Shown: positions 11,799 through 21,299 of the stretch, piece by piece | Layout of the letters: each line of letters opens with the position of its first letter | How positions within the stretch are numbered: position 1 is the stretch's first letter | From: Bufo bufo | Taxonomy: Eukaryota; Chordata; Amphibia; Anura; Bufonidae | DNA length: 64,000 nt | Reading direction: 5' to 3' | Assembly (NCBI RefSeq): GCF_905171765.1 | Contig: NC_053395.1 | Location: 187,925,577 to 187,989,576 of the forward strand | Made by a program: the position numbers and the translations under genes | The notes under the pieces: model-generated | What the model was told of the DNA's origin: nothing | Database searches by the model: none | What the model saw: only the letters and a program-made list of their open reading frames with translations

Positions 11799-12472
11799 TT
11801 AAAGGGGTTGTTTCACTTCAGCAAATGGCATTTATCATGAAGAGGAAGTTAATATAAGCCAATTACTAATGTATTGTGATTGTCCATATTGCCTCCTTTG
11901 CTGACTGTATTCATTTTTCCATCACATTATACACTGTTCATTTCCATGGTTAGAACCACCCTGCAATCCATCAGCGGTGGTCGTGCTTGCACACTATAGA
12001 AAAAAGCACCAGCCTATGTGAGCGCTCAGCGGGTTCAGAGCTGAACATAGACATACCCCCATTTTCACTGATCTTCCTTGCCCATGAAATGACCCGATGC
12101 TCATATTGTGGGGGGGGGGGGGGGTGCCTGGGTGAAAATGTGGATATGTGGGCAGCACGGTGGCTCAGTGGTTAGCATTGAAGCTTTGCAATGTTGGGTT
12201 CCTAGGTTTGAATCCAAAACATCATAATCATCCAACATCTGCATGGAGTTTGTATGTTCTCCCCGTGTTTACGTGGGTTTCCTCCGGGTTCTCCGATTTC
12301 CTCCTATACTCCAAAGACATAGTGATAGGGAACTTAGATTGTGAGCCCCATTGGGGACAGCATGAGGCTAATGTATGTAAAGCGCTGCGGAATATAGTAG
12401 CGCTATATAAGTACGTAAAATAAATCAAATAAATATGTCCGGGTTCAGCTCTGAACCTGGACAACCTCTTTA
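11799..12472. mobile_element. Composite of two TTAA MITEs carrying a SINE
   Basis: The left part (TTAAAGGGGTTGTTTCACTT, 11799 onward) matches the left arm of the element at 35536-35930, including CCATATTGCCTCCTTTGCTG. The right end (GGACAACCTCTTTAA, to 12472) belongs to a different family, whose mirror words GGGTTCAGAGCTGAACATAG lie at about 12030. Two MITEs are therefore fused or partly deleted here, and a SINE sits in the second. Confidence 0.55.
12151..12434 (+). mobile_element. tRNA-derived SINE (V-SINE-like)
   Basis: The head is tRNA-like: A-box TGGCTCAGTGG at 12161-12171 and B-box GGTTTGAATCC at about 12205-12215, the right spacing for an RNA polymerase III promoter. The body contains TGCATGGAGTTTGTATGTTC, TCCCCGTG and GGGTTTCCTCCGGGTTCTC, characteristic of the central domain of vertebrate V-SINEs. 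The tail has GCGCTGCGGAATATAGTAGC and ends in an AATAAAT-type simple repeat. It is a retrotransposed copy, not a functional tRNA gene. Tail fragments of the family recur near 890 and 9190. Confidence 0.85.
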
Positions 12473-12950
12473 AGAGAGAGCTTAGAGACTACAGCAATCA
12501 GCCAAGAGATAATTGTAACAATATCTGTTGGTGCAGATGCATGATCTGCACCATCTGCACCAGATGCACCATGTTCTCCTGAGCCGGCACAGTGGAGAAG
12601 GAGGGAGTCCCTCCCTTACCACTGTGCGCGGCTGCCGCTGACCACCAATGAGAACAGAGTAGGAGGAGGAGGGGAGGGACTGTGGCTGACCTCTGAACAA
12701 GTCATAAGGCATGCCCTCCACCTGTAGCCTTCATCTGTGAATTATGACAAATCTAAACCGCAATCAGTTTCTCAAGCAGATGCCAGTTCTCCTCATTGTA
12801 ACAATGGTATACGGGTTATCAATTCACAGTTCAACTTGCCAAAATTTTCTGTGAGCTTTCACAAGGAACGAAAGTAGCAATCCATTCCCCTGCTCATCAC
12901 AGTTTCATTATTCACACCACTGGCTTCATTAAGTTAACGTGTCTGCAGTA
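12473..12950. other. No gene recognised
   Basis: Short locally repetitive text (GCACCATCTGCACCAGATGC) near 12550 and purine-rich sequence near 12590-12690. No exon or mobile-element end could be supported. Confidence 0.4.
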
Positions 12951-12953
12951 TTA

Positions 12954-13092
12954 TACTCACGTGCGCCGTGGCCGCCGGTCGCTCCTTCTTCTGTCTGTGC
13001 GGCACATTGCTAATGCTTATAGCATTAGCAATGCGCCGCACAGACCTATGAGAAGAAGGAGCGTCCGGCGGCCACGGCGCACGTGAGTATAA
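12954..13092. repeat. Long near-perfect hairpin
   Basis: The left arm TACTCACGTGCGCCGTGGCC... is inverted at the right as ...GGCCACGGCGCACGTGAGTA. About 65 bp per arm meet at AATGCTTATAGCATT in the middle. It is strongly GC-rich and cruciform-capable. A second, smaller hairpin follows at 13108-13155 (CATGGCAGCCAGGA...TCCTGGCTGCCATG), and a third at 13160-13200 (CGATCGGAGCCCCAGC...GCTGGGACTCCGATCG). Confidence 0.85.
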
Positions 13093-13199
13093 TGCTGCTC
13101 ACTAACATACCATGGCAGCCAGGACTTCAGTAGCGTGACTCCTGGCTGCCATGGTAAGCGATCGGAGCCCCAGCATTACACTGCTGGGACTCCGATCGG

Positions 13200-13310
13200 A
13201 ACTGCCCACTGCCGCCAATGATGGGGGGGAGGAGGGGGACCCTGTGGCCACTGCCACCAATGATGGGGGGGGAGGAGGGGGACCCTGTGGCCACTGCCAC
13301 CAATGATTAA
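13200..13310. repeat. Direct repeat of about 50 bp (two copies plus part)
   Basis: The phrase CTGCCRCCAATGATGGGGGG followed by GAGGAGGGGGACCCTGTGGC occurs twice in tandem, and CTGCCACCAATGAT starts a third copy. Confidence 0.85.
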
Positions 13311-13364
13311 TACTGGGGAGGGAGGTGTGGGTTTGAGTTACCAGAGGGGGCTGATAAGAGGGAG

Positions 13365-13752
13365 AGGCTGGGGGGCGGATCAGGGGCTGGGGGGCACATG
13401 AGAGGCTGGGGGGCGGATCAGGGGCTGGGGGCACATGAGAGGCTGGGGGCACATGAGAGGCTGGGGGGCACATGAAAGGCTGGGGGGCGGATCAGAGTCT
13501 AGGGGGCGGATCAGAGTCTGGGGGGCACATGAGAGGCTGGGGGGGCACATGAGAGGCTGGGGGGCACATGAGAGGCTGGGGGGGCACATGAGAGGCTGGG
13601 GGGCACATGAGAGGCTGGGGGGCACATGAGGGGCTGGGGGGCGGATCAGAGGCTGGGGGGCACATGAGAGGCTGGGGGGCACATGAGGGGCTGGGGGACG
13701 GATCAGAGGCTGGGGGGCACATGAGAGGCTGGGGGGCACATGAGAGGCTGGC
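13365..13752. repeat. G-rich minisatellite, about 18-19-bp unit
   Basis: About twenty copies of units such as GGGGGGCACATGAGAGGCT and GGGGGGCGGATCAGAGGCT are arranged head to tail. Each unit starts with a run of five to seven G, so the plus strand has G-quadruplex potential. The long proline-rich (minus) and glycine-rich (plus) ORFs over this block are translations of the repeat, not genes. Confidence 0.95.
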
Positions 13753-14430
13753 TGCCATGGTCAGCTCCCTGCTGTTGTGTGCACAAAGCACAGAGCAGCA
13801 GGGAGAGTGTAAAGTCCTATTCACCCTAGTAGAGATCTATTAGGGTGAATATGACAAGGGTTCTAGCCCTTAGGGAGGCTAATAGTTATTAAATAAAAAG
13901 TAAAAAAAAAAAAAGTTTAAACACCCTCCCCCCAAATATAGAGAACAATATATCGCGATATATATCGCATATCGCACATGCTTAAAATTATATTGCAATA
14001 TAGATTTTAGGCCATATCGCCCACCCCTATTTGAGAGGGTTCATTTATATGTAATATTAACCATTTAACCAAACATTAATGAAGCACAGATTTCCTCATC
14101 CCCTTTGGCTTCACCTCTAAACCCCTATTACTTTTTCACACTGCTACCACTCATTTTATTAAAAAGGATGAAAAAGGCAGCTGGTCCCTCCATCTGTTTT
14201 ACAATATTTCAAGGCCCAAAATAATATAGGTTATACCTTTCGGCCATGCCAAGTCTCCAGCTACCCCCTTCCTATCAGAGCCTGTGGAGGACTAATCTGA
14301 ATTTCACGCTCTGATTTCGCCAGGCGGTTTTCTTACTTCTGCCAGAGCCTGAGCTTCTTATGCAAGTCTTTCATAGTTGCTGATTACCTTCTTTTTCTCT
14401 AGTAACAAAAGATATCCCTTCCTTTCAAGC
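13753..14430. other. AT-rich tract with UATAUCGC-type palindromes; no gene
   Basis: Around 13945-14030 the sequence is a set of overlapping ATATCGCGATATAT words that ends GGCCATATCGCCCACCCCTA. This pattern is seen at the end of hAT-type MITEs, but the opposite end was not found. No coding signal. Confidence 0.4.
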
Positions 14431-15060
14431 CCCAGCTCATTTGCAATCAACAGAATTCAGAGCAGGATCTGCTGCCGACTCTATGGCGCATACCTTTAGG
14501 GAGCGATAGTGCAGAGTCAATATCTTATTTTTAGACGAGAATACAGCTGAAAAGGTATATTTCACATTTCTCTTTGCCGTCATTTGCTGTTGATGTTAAC
14601 AGAAAAAAAAGAAAAATCTAATTTGTGAACAAAGCCTTGTAACACTTTGCAGGTGCAAAGGGGAGGGGGGTTTAAAACAAAAGGCTTGAAAAGCCTAATG
14701 GTATTTCTCATCATTAACAACTCTTTGATGTTCATACTCTAGGCTGTCTTTTATCTTTCAGCTTTTTCTTTTTCTTTTTTTTTTACATTTAAGATTCATT
14801 CATCCTGGGTATTTCCACTCTTCTTTTAAAGGCGCATGGAAATGGCTTGTTCTTAGGTAGAGCTTTCCAAAGTCTCCAGGTTCCTAATGACTTTAAATAG
14901 GTCAAGGAATCTGGATAATTATATCATCAGCAACACAAAGGTTCAATAAATGCCAATTACTTAAAATGTTAAGAAGTGACTTGTGCTATTGCAGTATCTA
15001 AGAGCAAGGGGATATCTTCAAATTGTTCATTTCTTCTTGTTATGTAATGTAATATTATGT
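14430..15060. other. Repeat-free block, candidate conserved noncoding DNA
   Basis: About 600 bp without MITE ends, tandem repeats or frames. It is of balanced, complex composition, unlike the surrounding repeats. It could be a regulatory element retained by selection, but conservation cannot be judged from one genome. Confidence 0.3.
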
Positions 15061-16016
15061 CATGCACCCAGCATACCCATACATGGATGGCACAGTCGGG
15101 TTTAACAATCCTGTCTTAGCCCTTGTAAGAGTTAGGCGTGGACTGGCTCCACCCCTGGCAGTAGTCTAGACTAGAATTTGGAAGGGAGAGGAAGCTGTGA
15201 CCTGTGCTCCCTCTTCTTAGGCCCAAAAAGCTACAGAGATTCACCGATCTCTGCATGATCTACAGAAAGGAGAACTAGGGAATAGTGATGAGCGAGCATG
15301 CTCGGCCGAATACCAGTTCGGCTCGAGCATCGCTATGCTCGGCACATGGCGGTACTCGGCCGAGTACCGCATGTGCTCGAGCGCCATGCTCGAGTCTCCT
15401 TCCCGCACGTTTCGCGACTGCTAAGCAGCCAATAAATGTGCAGGTAAGTACTGCCATCACTGTAATACCAGTAGCCATGTTGGCTGCTGGCATTACAGTG
15501 ATTGGCTGGCCGGTGACATGTACTCGGATCAGTCATAGTCAGGGAGAGCAGAGGGTAGGAAGGGAAAGGCAGTATAGGGAGCGAAATTCTCAATTATTAT
15601 TCGCAGAAAGCTTTTCAAAGACCCAAAAGTCCTTTTAAGGACAACTGTGTGTGTGTGTTTTAGAGCAAAAATATATTTTTACCTGCGCTAAATTGATCAG
15701 TCTCAGGGACATCCGTGCTGAGGAAGGGACACACAGTTGGCCCACAACAAACAGGCTCGCAACTGTTACACCGAGCACCCCCATGCGTAAATCTACCTTG
15801 CCAAGGGGTAGGTGTTCCGCAGTATGGCGATTTTTTGAGGAAGAGTGGTAGTTAGAAACCTGTGCTATACCAAAATGAGCCGGGGCGTGAACCTTAGCAA
15901 CCTCACCACCACCAGTCCCCAGCCGCCATTATTTTTCACGGTGTGCTGTGCCCGCCTTACACCAGCATGTGTCCCAGAACATCACCCGTGCCCTGACCAA
16001 CGCAGTTACTAGGAAG

Positions 16017-17860
16017 GTCCACTTAACCACTGACACATGGATAAGTACTGGTGGCCAGAGACGCTACATTTCCCTGACCGCACACTGGGTGAATATTGTG
16101 GAGGCTGGGAGTGAGTCGTAGCCTGGGATAGCACAGGTGCTACCTAAGCCCAGGATTGCGGGCCCTACGTCCATCAGGGTCTCTGCCAGCAGCTATGTTA
16201 CTCGCGCCAACCTCCACTTCTCCTCCTCCGCTGCCTCCTCCTCCACTTCCACCTCCAGCAGCAGTCAGCCATCAGTCGCTAGCTGGAAGCAGTGTAGCAC
16301 TGCTGTGGGTAAGCGTCAACAGGCCGTGCTGAAGTTGATCTGCTTAGGGGACAAACAGCACACCGCCGCAGAGCTGTGGCAGGGTATAAGGGACCAGACC
16401 AAGCTGTGGCTCTCGCCACTCAACCTACAACCAGGCATGGTTGTGTCTGACAATGGCCATAACTTGGTGGCGGCTTTGGAGCTCGGCAACCTGACACACA
16501 TCCCATGCCTAGCCCACGTCTTAAATTTAGTGGTTCAGCGGTTTATCAAAACCTATCCCAATTTGCCAGAGCTACTAGTGAAGGCGCCCATTTCCGCAAG
16601 TTGTCCACAGCTTCAGCCGGCCTGTCAATGCTGCAGCAGCGCTTGCGGCTTCCAGCTCACCGACTGTTGTGCAACATGAGCATGCGCTAGAACTCTGCAT
16701 TCCACATGTTGGCCAGGCTTTGTGAGCAGCAGAGGGCAGTTGTGGAATACCAGCTGCAACATGGTTGTCGCCTTTCAAGTCAACTGCCACTATTCACAAG
16801 CAAGGAGTGGGCATTGATGTCAGACCTCTGTGAGGTTTTAAAAAACTTTGATGAATCCACACAGATGGTTAGTGGCGATAACGCTATTATCAGTGTAACT
16901 ATCCCACTGCTGTGTCTACTCAAACGATCGCTGCTCACAATTAAGGACGACGCTCTGAATGTGGCAGACGAGGAATGGTGGAGGACATTACACAGGGTGA
17001 TAGCCAGCCCACCCTTAGTTCGTCTTCTCAGCACGAATTGAACCATGAAGAGGAGGAGGAGCTGTAGACAGTTGCCTCTGCTACAGAGGGTAGTACACAT
17101 GAAACTTTAATTCCATCTGTTCAGCGTGGATGGGCAGAAGAGGAGGATGAGGATGAGGAGATGGAGAGTCATCCTGATGTCGACATCGACGTCTTGGTTG
17201 TTGGTACTCTGGCACACATGACTGACTTCATGTTATGCTGCCTTTTCAGCGACCTTCGCGTTATACGCATTTTAGATAACACGGATTACTGGGTGTTCAC
17301 CTTTCTCGACCCCCGCTACAAAGAGAACTTCTCATCTCTCATTCCTCTGGTGGAGAGGACGAGAAAAATAGCGCAATACCAGAAGGTCCTTGTTGGAAAA
17401 TTGCTCCAGAATTTTCCATCTGACAACCGAGGAGAGGAGACAAGGGGAACATACAGCAGTTCCAACAGAGGCAGGGCAACACTCTCTAAAGCCTGGGACA
17501 GTTTCATGACACCCCGCCAGCACCCTCACCCTGATGTGCGGCCTACTGCTACAAGGAGAGAAAAATTTTGGAAGATGGTGAAGGAGTACATAGCAGACCG
17601 TGTCAGCGTCCTCAATGATCCCTCAGTGCCTTAGAACTACTGGATGTCCAAGCTGGACACGTGGCAACGAACTTGCGCTCTACGCTTTGGAGGTGCTGGC
17701 CTGCCCTGCCGCCAGCGTTTTGTCTGAGCGTGTATTTAGTGCTGCTGGTGGCATTATAACAGATAAGCATGTCAACTGAAAATGCTGACAGGTTGACTCA
17801 TATAGAAATGAACAAAGCCTGGATTGACCATGACTTCTCAACTCCACCAAAGGAATGCTG
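16017..17860 (+). pseudogene. hAT transposase (Ac/BED-type), frameshifted
   Basis: Recognisable hAT blocks follow in order but in different frames. LTTDTW near 16026-16043 is the catalytic-D block, and SLTAHWVN follows it. A TAG stop at about 16119 ends this stretch. Then come VVSDNGHNLVAA near 16440-16475 and CLAHVLNLVVQRF near 16505-16545. A frameshift lies near 16585, after which HFRKLSTAS and ALMSDLCEVLKNFDESTQ follow in another frame to 17039. A third frame from 17161 holds FLDPRYK. The C-terminal dimerisation block (ALEVLACPA, then SERVFSAAG) lies at about 17675-17750. In working relatives the enzyme cuts at the terminal inverted repeats and leaves 8-bp duplications. The N-terminal BED zinc finger is not clear. 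At least two frameshifts and one stop make this copy inactive. Confidence 0.85.
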
Positions 17861-18149
17861 ATGAACATAAAGGCACTTTACATGTGTTGTTTTTAATATA
17901 GTGTAATTTAATAGACTGTATAATTTAATAGATTATTATTAATTAAATTAATAATAATAGTAATAATTACTATTAATTAAATTAATTGTATAATTTAATA
18001 GACTGTATTGCCATGCACCCCTTCCACCACAAACAAGGGTATATGGTTGAATCTTCCTTTTCTCATCCTCCTCCTCTTCCGTCATATTAACATGCATTTC
18101 TTAGTCGTCACATATAATTCCCACACATATATATGGCCTTTGAATATAA

Positions 18150-18275
18150 TTTTTTAGAGGGTCCGCTCACCAGCAGGCCCTCAGATCAAATTTTTTAGAG
18201 GGTCTGCTCACCAACAGGCCCTCACATCTAAATATTTAGAGGGTCTGCTCACCAGCAGGCCCTCACATCTAATTT
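18150..18275. repeat. Tandem repeats of about 41-44 bp inside the hAT element
   Basis: Three units contain AGAGGGTCYGCTCACCARCA followed by GGCCCTCA and a TTTTTTAGAG spacer. Scattered relatives lie at 18830-18870, 20020-20180 (GCTCACCAGCAGGCCCGCA) and 20740-20820. They form the backbone of the noncoding 3' region of the transposon. Confidence 0.8.
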
Positions 18276-18278
18276 TTT

Positions 18279-18814
18279 ATGGTTCAATCAATTTTTATTG
18301 TTTTACCCAAACAGAGTAACAATCAAAGGATGGTAATAATTACCAAATATTGTAAGAGGTAATTGTGAAAAACACATGCAGCATAACAAAAGAAACAAGA
18401 CACGTGTGACATCATCTAGTATCCGTATATGAAACATCTGAAAATATAATTATAATAAGAACTAAAAAAAGAGAAGTAAGAAAACAGGAAGAACAGAGGG
18501 GGAGACAGGACTGAGACACTAGGTAAGAAACAGGGGTACCGGGGGGGGGGGGGGGGGGGGAGATACGGGGAGACAAGATACGCCATATCAAAGATGATAA
18601 CGTCCAAGAAGCCCAAAGGATCAGGAAAGAGAGCCGTCTCTTAACCAAGCCGAGAAGCGTAAAGAGGTTCGGAATTGGAGCCAAGTCTCCCATGCTGCTG
18701 TGTAGACCGGGCCTGAGAGTCTGGACTCGGCACTTTACTCCTCTCAGCGTGCCAGGGCATCTAGAGCAGTTGCCCAAGTAGTCCTCTGCAAGCTCTCTGT
18801 CGACCTCCACCCAC
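18279..18814 (-). mobile_element. 5'-truncated LINE-type insertion with 15-bp TSD
   Basis: CACATCTAATTTTTT occurs on both sides (18264-18278 and 18815-18829), a 15-bp target duplication typical of target-primed reverse transcription. Read on the minus strand the insert ends in AACAATAAAAATTGATTGAA, a LINE-like 3' end with a polyadenylation signal. It also has a C-run of about 22 and a pyrimidine-rich 3' untranslated region. No reverse-transcriptase coding remains, so the family (L1/Tx1-like is my guess) is not certain. The 135-codon minus-strand frame over it is spurious. Confidence 0.75.
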
Positions 18815-18875
18815 CACATCTAATTTTTTTAGAGGCTCCGCTCACCAGCAGGCCCTCAACTCAAATCTTTTACAG

Positions 18876-19022
18876 CAGGCATGCTCAACCTGTGGCCCTT
18901 CAGCTGTTGCAAAACTACAACTCCCACAATGCCCTGCTGTAGGCTGTTAGCTGTAGGCTGTTCGGGCATGCTGGGAGTTGTAGTTTTGCAACAGCCGGAG
19001 GGCCACAGGTTGAGCATGCCTG
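18876..19022. mobile_element. Palindromic hAT MITE with exact 8-bp TSD
   Basis: The 147-bp element begins CAGGCATGCTCAACCTGTGG and ends with the inverse CCACAGGTTGAGCATGCCTG. It is flanked on both sides by TTTTACAG (18868-18875, 19023-19030). The inner arms TTGCAAAACTACAACTCCCA and TGGGAGTTGTAGTTTTGCAA also pair, so the whole element folds back. No coding capacity. Confidence 0.9.
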
Positions 19023-19169
19023 TTTTACAGGATCAGCTCACCTGCACCTTGTAATTTTTGGCAGCACTTGCACTATATATACAAGTAAATATACAGGAAA
19101 GAATGTTTTCAATCAATTTTTCCTATAAAATAGATTTTTTACTTTGGTTTTGTGCGTAAAACCTTAATT

Positions 19170-20010
19170 AGTTGTGGGCCTGGTGATCACTTTAAGCCCT
19201 TTTAAGCTGCACCAGCAGCAGCATGGTGATAAAAATGAGTGGCAAGGTGACATGGTGTGGAGATGGCAACATAAGGAGGCCACATAGTGGCACAATGAGT
19301 CTGGATAAAAGACTAAGGCCACAGATTGTTTAGAAAGATGCAGATGTAAAGAATCAGTGGAGCTGTATCACAGTCACCTGCAGATTAATGCAAACCAGGG
19401 CCGTAGCTATAGGAGAAGCAGGGGAAGCTGCAGCTTTGGGGCCCTGACCCAGAAGGGACCCATCTAGGAGGAGGAGGACTAAAGGATTTGGTCAGGGCCC
19501 CCTCAACAGTATTACACAATGAAATTATAGTGACAGTATAGACAGTGTATAAAACAGATGGAACAGCTGCTGGCCCTGGTCTGAGAGAGCGATCTTTACT
19601 AGTCACAGAACTATGGGCGGCATGAAAGGAAGGGGTCGCTAAAAAATTACTGTGGGATGGAGCCCCATTCAAACATTTGCTGTGGGGCCCAGTCATTTCT
19701 AGCTACTCCACTGATGCAGCCCACAAAAGCAAGTTGGGTTTATCGATTATAAAACCATAATTAGATTGTGGGCCTGGTGATCACTTTAAGCCGTTTTAAG
19801 CTGCATCAGCAGCAGCATGGTGATAAAAAGGAGTGGCTAGGTGACATGGTGTGGAGATGGTAGCATGAGGAGGCCGCAGAGTGGCACAATGACTGAGTCT
19901 GGATAAAAGACTAAGGCCACAGATTGTTGAGAAAGATGCAGGTGTAAACAAATCTGTAGAGCTGTATGACGGTCACCTGCAGATTAATGCAGCCATCAAA
20001 ATCAAGTTGG
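19170..20010. repeat. 220-bp duplication inside the hAT element
   Basis: The block GGGCCTGGTGATCACTTTAA ... CACCTGCAGATTAATGCA at about 19177-19393 is repeated at about 19770-19992 with a few differences (for example AAAAATGAGTGGCAAGG against AAAAAGGAGTGGCTAGG). A MITE separates the copies. The second copy shows the MITE's empty insertion site (ATTAATGCAGCCATCAAAAT). Confidence 0.85.
19396..19713. mobile_element. hAT MITE (family with CAGTGGCGTAACTAG-like ends)
   Basis: The ends are CAGGGCCGTAGCTATAGG and, at the right, TTTCTAGCTACTCCACTG. The 8-bp flanks are ATGCAAAC and ATGCAGCC (6 of 8 identical). The same family is present at 28293-28676, and a right end occurs near 55540-55566 (TTTCTAGTTACGCCTCTG). 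Confidence 0.75.
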
Positions 20011-20173
20011 GTTTGTCGGTTTCACCTCAGCTCACCAGCAGGCCCGCACCTAAAATCTTTTACTGGGTCAGCTCACCAGCAGGCCCGCAACTCAAATCTT
20101 TTACAGGGTCAGCTCACATGCAGGCCCGCAACTCAAATCTTTACAAGGTCAGCTCACCTGCAGGCCCGCAACT

Positions 20174-20385
20174 CATGCTGCCTTGCTTTGAAGTAGTAGC
20201 CGTAGCCTTTTATCAGGCTCCCTCTCCGAAATTGAACAATGATTCCCAGTTACCGGTGGTTACCATGTTAGGCGCATAAAAGAACATCGAAAGTTGATAG
20301 GGAAGATATCCAAATGGATCGTGGACGTCACGGGGATGTGCGATCAGGCAGAAGTTATCTAGAGTCAACATAGCGGCAGCAGGGC
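20174..20385 (-). other. Antisense 18S rRNA fragment, copy 1, inside hAT
   Basis: The complement of this stretch reads as the 5' third of nuclear small-subunit rRNA. In order on the minus strand it has GTTGACTCTAGATAACTTCT, then CCTATCAACTTTCGATGTTC, then the GGTAACCACCGGTAACTGGG and GGAGAGGGAGCCTGATAAAA counterparts of the universal 18S segment (near human 18S 320-420 from memory of the gene; exact positions need alignment). It is diverged from a functional rRNA, incomplete and without rDNA spacer sequence. It lies within the hAT boundaries, so it is a captured fragment and not an rRNA gene. Confidence 0.8.
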
Positions 20386-20439
20386 CTCTCCTGTATAACG
20401 TTTCCTCATCCAAAATACTGCAGTGACATTCCCTGTAAT

Positions 20440-20735
20440 TTTTTATTACTCATTCCAATAACAGGGCATCTTAAGAGTCCTGTATTGTTATTTATTGTCA
20501 CTACCTCCACGAGTCGGGAGTGTGTGATTTGAGCGACACCCGCTTGCTTTCCTTGGATGTGTTAGCTGTTTCTCAGGCTCCCTCTCCGGCATCGAACACA
20601 GATTCCCCGTTACCCCTGATCACCATGGTAGATGCAGAAAAGAACATCGCAAGTTGATAGGGCAGACATCCAAATGGAACGTGCAATCGCCCAGAGGTTA
20701 TCTAGAGTCACCAATGCGGCAGCAGGCCCTTGCCC
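20440..20735 (-). other. Antisense 18S rRNA fragment, copy 2, inside hAT
   Basis: This is a longer copy of the same 18S region. On the minus strand it has TTGGTGACTCTAGATAACCT, TCTGCCCTATCAACTTGCGA, CTACCATGGTGATCAGGGGT, GGAGAGGGAGCCTGAGAAAC, ACACATCCAAGGAAAGCAAG, GGAGGTAGTGACAATAAATA and TTATTGGAATGAGT, in the correct 18S order. The word CAGGACTCTTAAGATGCCCT resembles the vertebrate form more than the arthropod one. Copies 1 and 2 overlap in content and lie head to tail about 55 bp apart. Confidence 0.85.
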
Positions 20736-21299
20736 CTAATGTTTTAGATGGTCAGATCAGTAGGCTCTTGCTCCAAATGTTTTTGAGGGTCACCAGCAGG
20801 CTATCAATCATAATTTTTCAAGGGTGTGTATGATGCCCTCCTTTATGTGTAATAAAGGGTGTATTGGAGTGCCAGTTCCTTGTAATTTTTTGCAGCACTT
20901 GCACTTTATATACAATTGAATATACAGGAAAGAATGTTTTCTAACAATTTTTCCTGTAAAATTCATTTTTTGGGGGGTTTTGTGCGTATTTTTGCCAGTC
21001 TGTAAAAGTGGCGTACAACTCGAACAACATGGTTCCCAGCAGCGACCTGGGAGTCCAAGATGCATCCAGACATCGCCCCCATGCTGCCTGTTCCCGATCC
21101 ATTTCGGTGGGTGGTGTTTCTGTCACTTTCTGACCTTTTCCAATCGACCAGGCACCCTCCCCTCTTCAGAGCAGGGGGTGCCTGGTTGTCTCCTATTGAC
21201 TTCCATTACACTCGGGTGCTCGGCCGAGCACACGAATATAACAATGTGTTTGGGCCGAACACCCGAATACTTTGGTGCTCAATCATCACTACTAGAGAA

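Larger units (their letters stand above)
15283..21291 (+). mobile_element. Complete but decayed hAT transposon (6.0 kb)
   Basis: The left end TAGTGATGAGCGAGCATGCT pairs with the inverted right end ...CTCAATCATCACTA. The flanks are CTAGGGAA (15275-15282) and CTAGAGAA (21292-21299), an 8-bp target duplication with one mismatch, as expected for hAT elements. GC-rich subterminal text with the word CTCGGCCGAG is present at both ends. A broken hAT transposase lies at about 15.9-17.86 kb. The following 3.4 kb is noncoding, made of short repeats, a 220-bp duplication and two antisense 18S rRNA fragments. It also hosts three later insertions (18279-18814, 18876-19022, 19396-19713). The two smaller hAT elements at 26049-26839 and 34769-35329 have closely related ends. 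Confidence 0.85.

Noticed and set aside
12151..12225. tRNA gene
   Set aside because: The A and B boxes belong to the head of a SINE; the rest of the sequence is the SINE body and no tRNA acceptor stem closes.
13102..13843. Long proline-rich (minus) and glycine/arginine-rich (plus) ORFs
   Set aside because: They are translations of the G-rich minisatellite; the repeat unit keeps all frames open.
18412..18819. 135-codon minus-strand ORF
   Set aside because: It spans the LINE-type insertion and its C-run, and even includes part of the target duplication; no domain.
20174..20735. Functional rRNA gene
   Set aside because: Only part of 18S, duplicated, diverged and lying inside a transposon.
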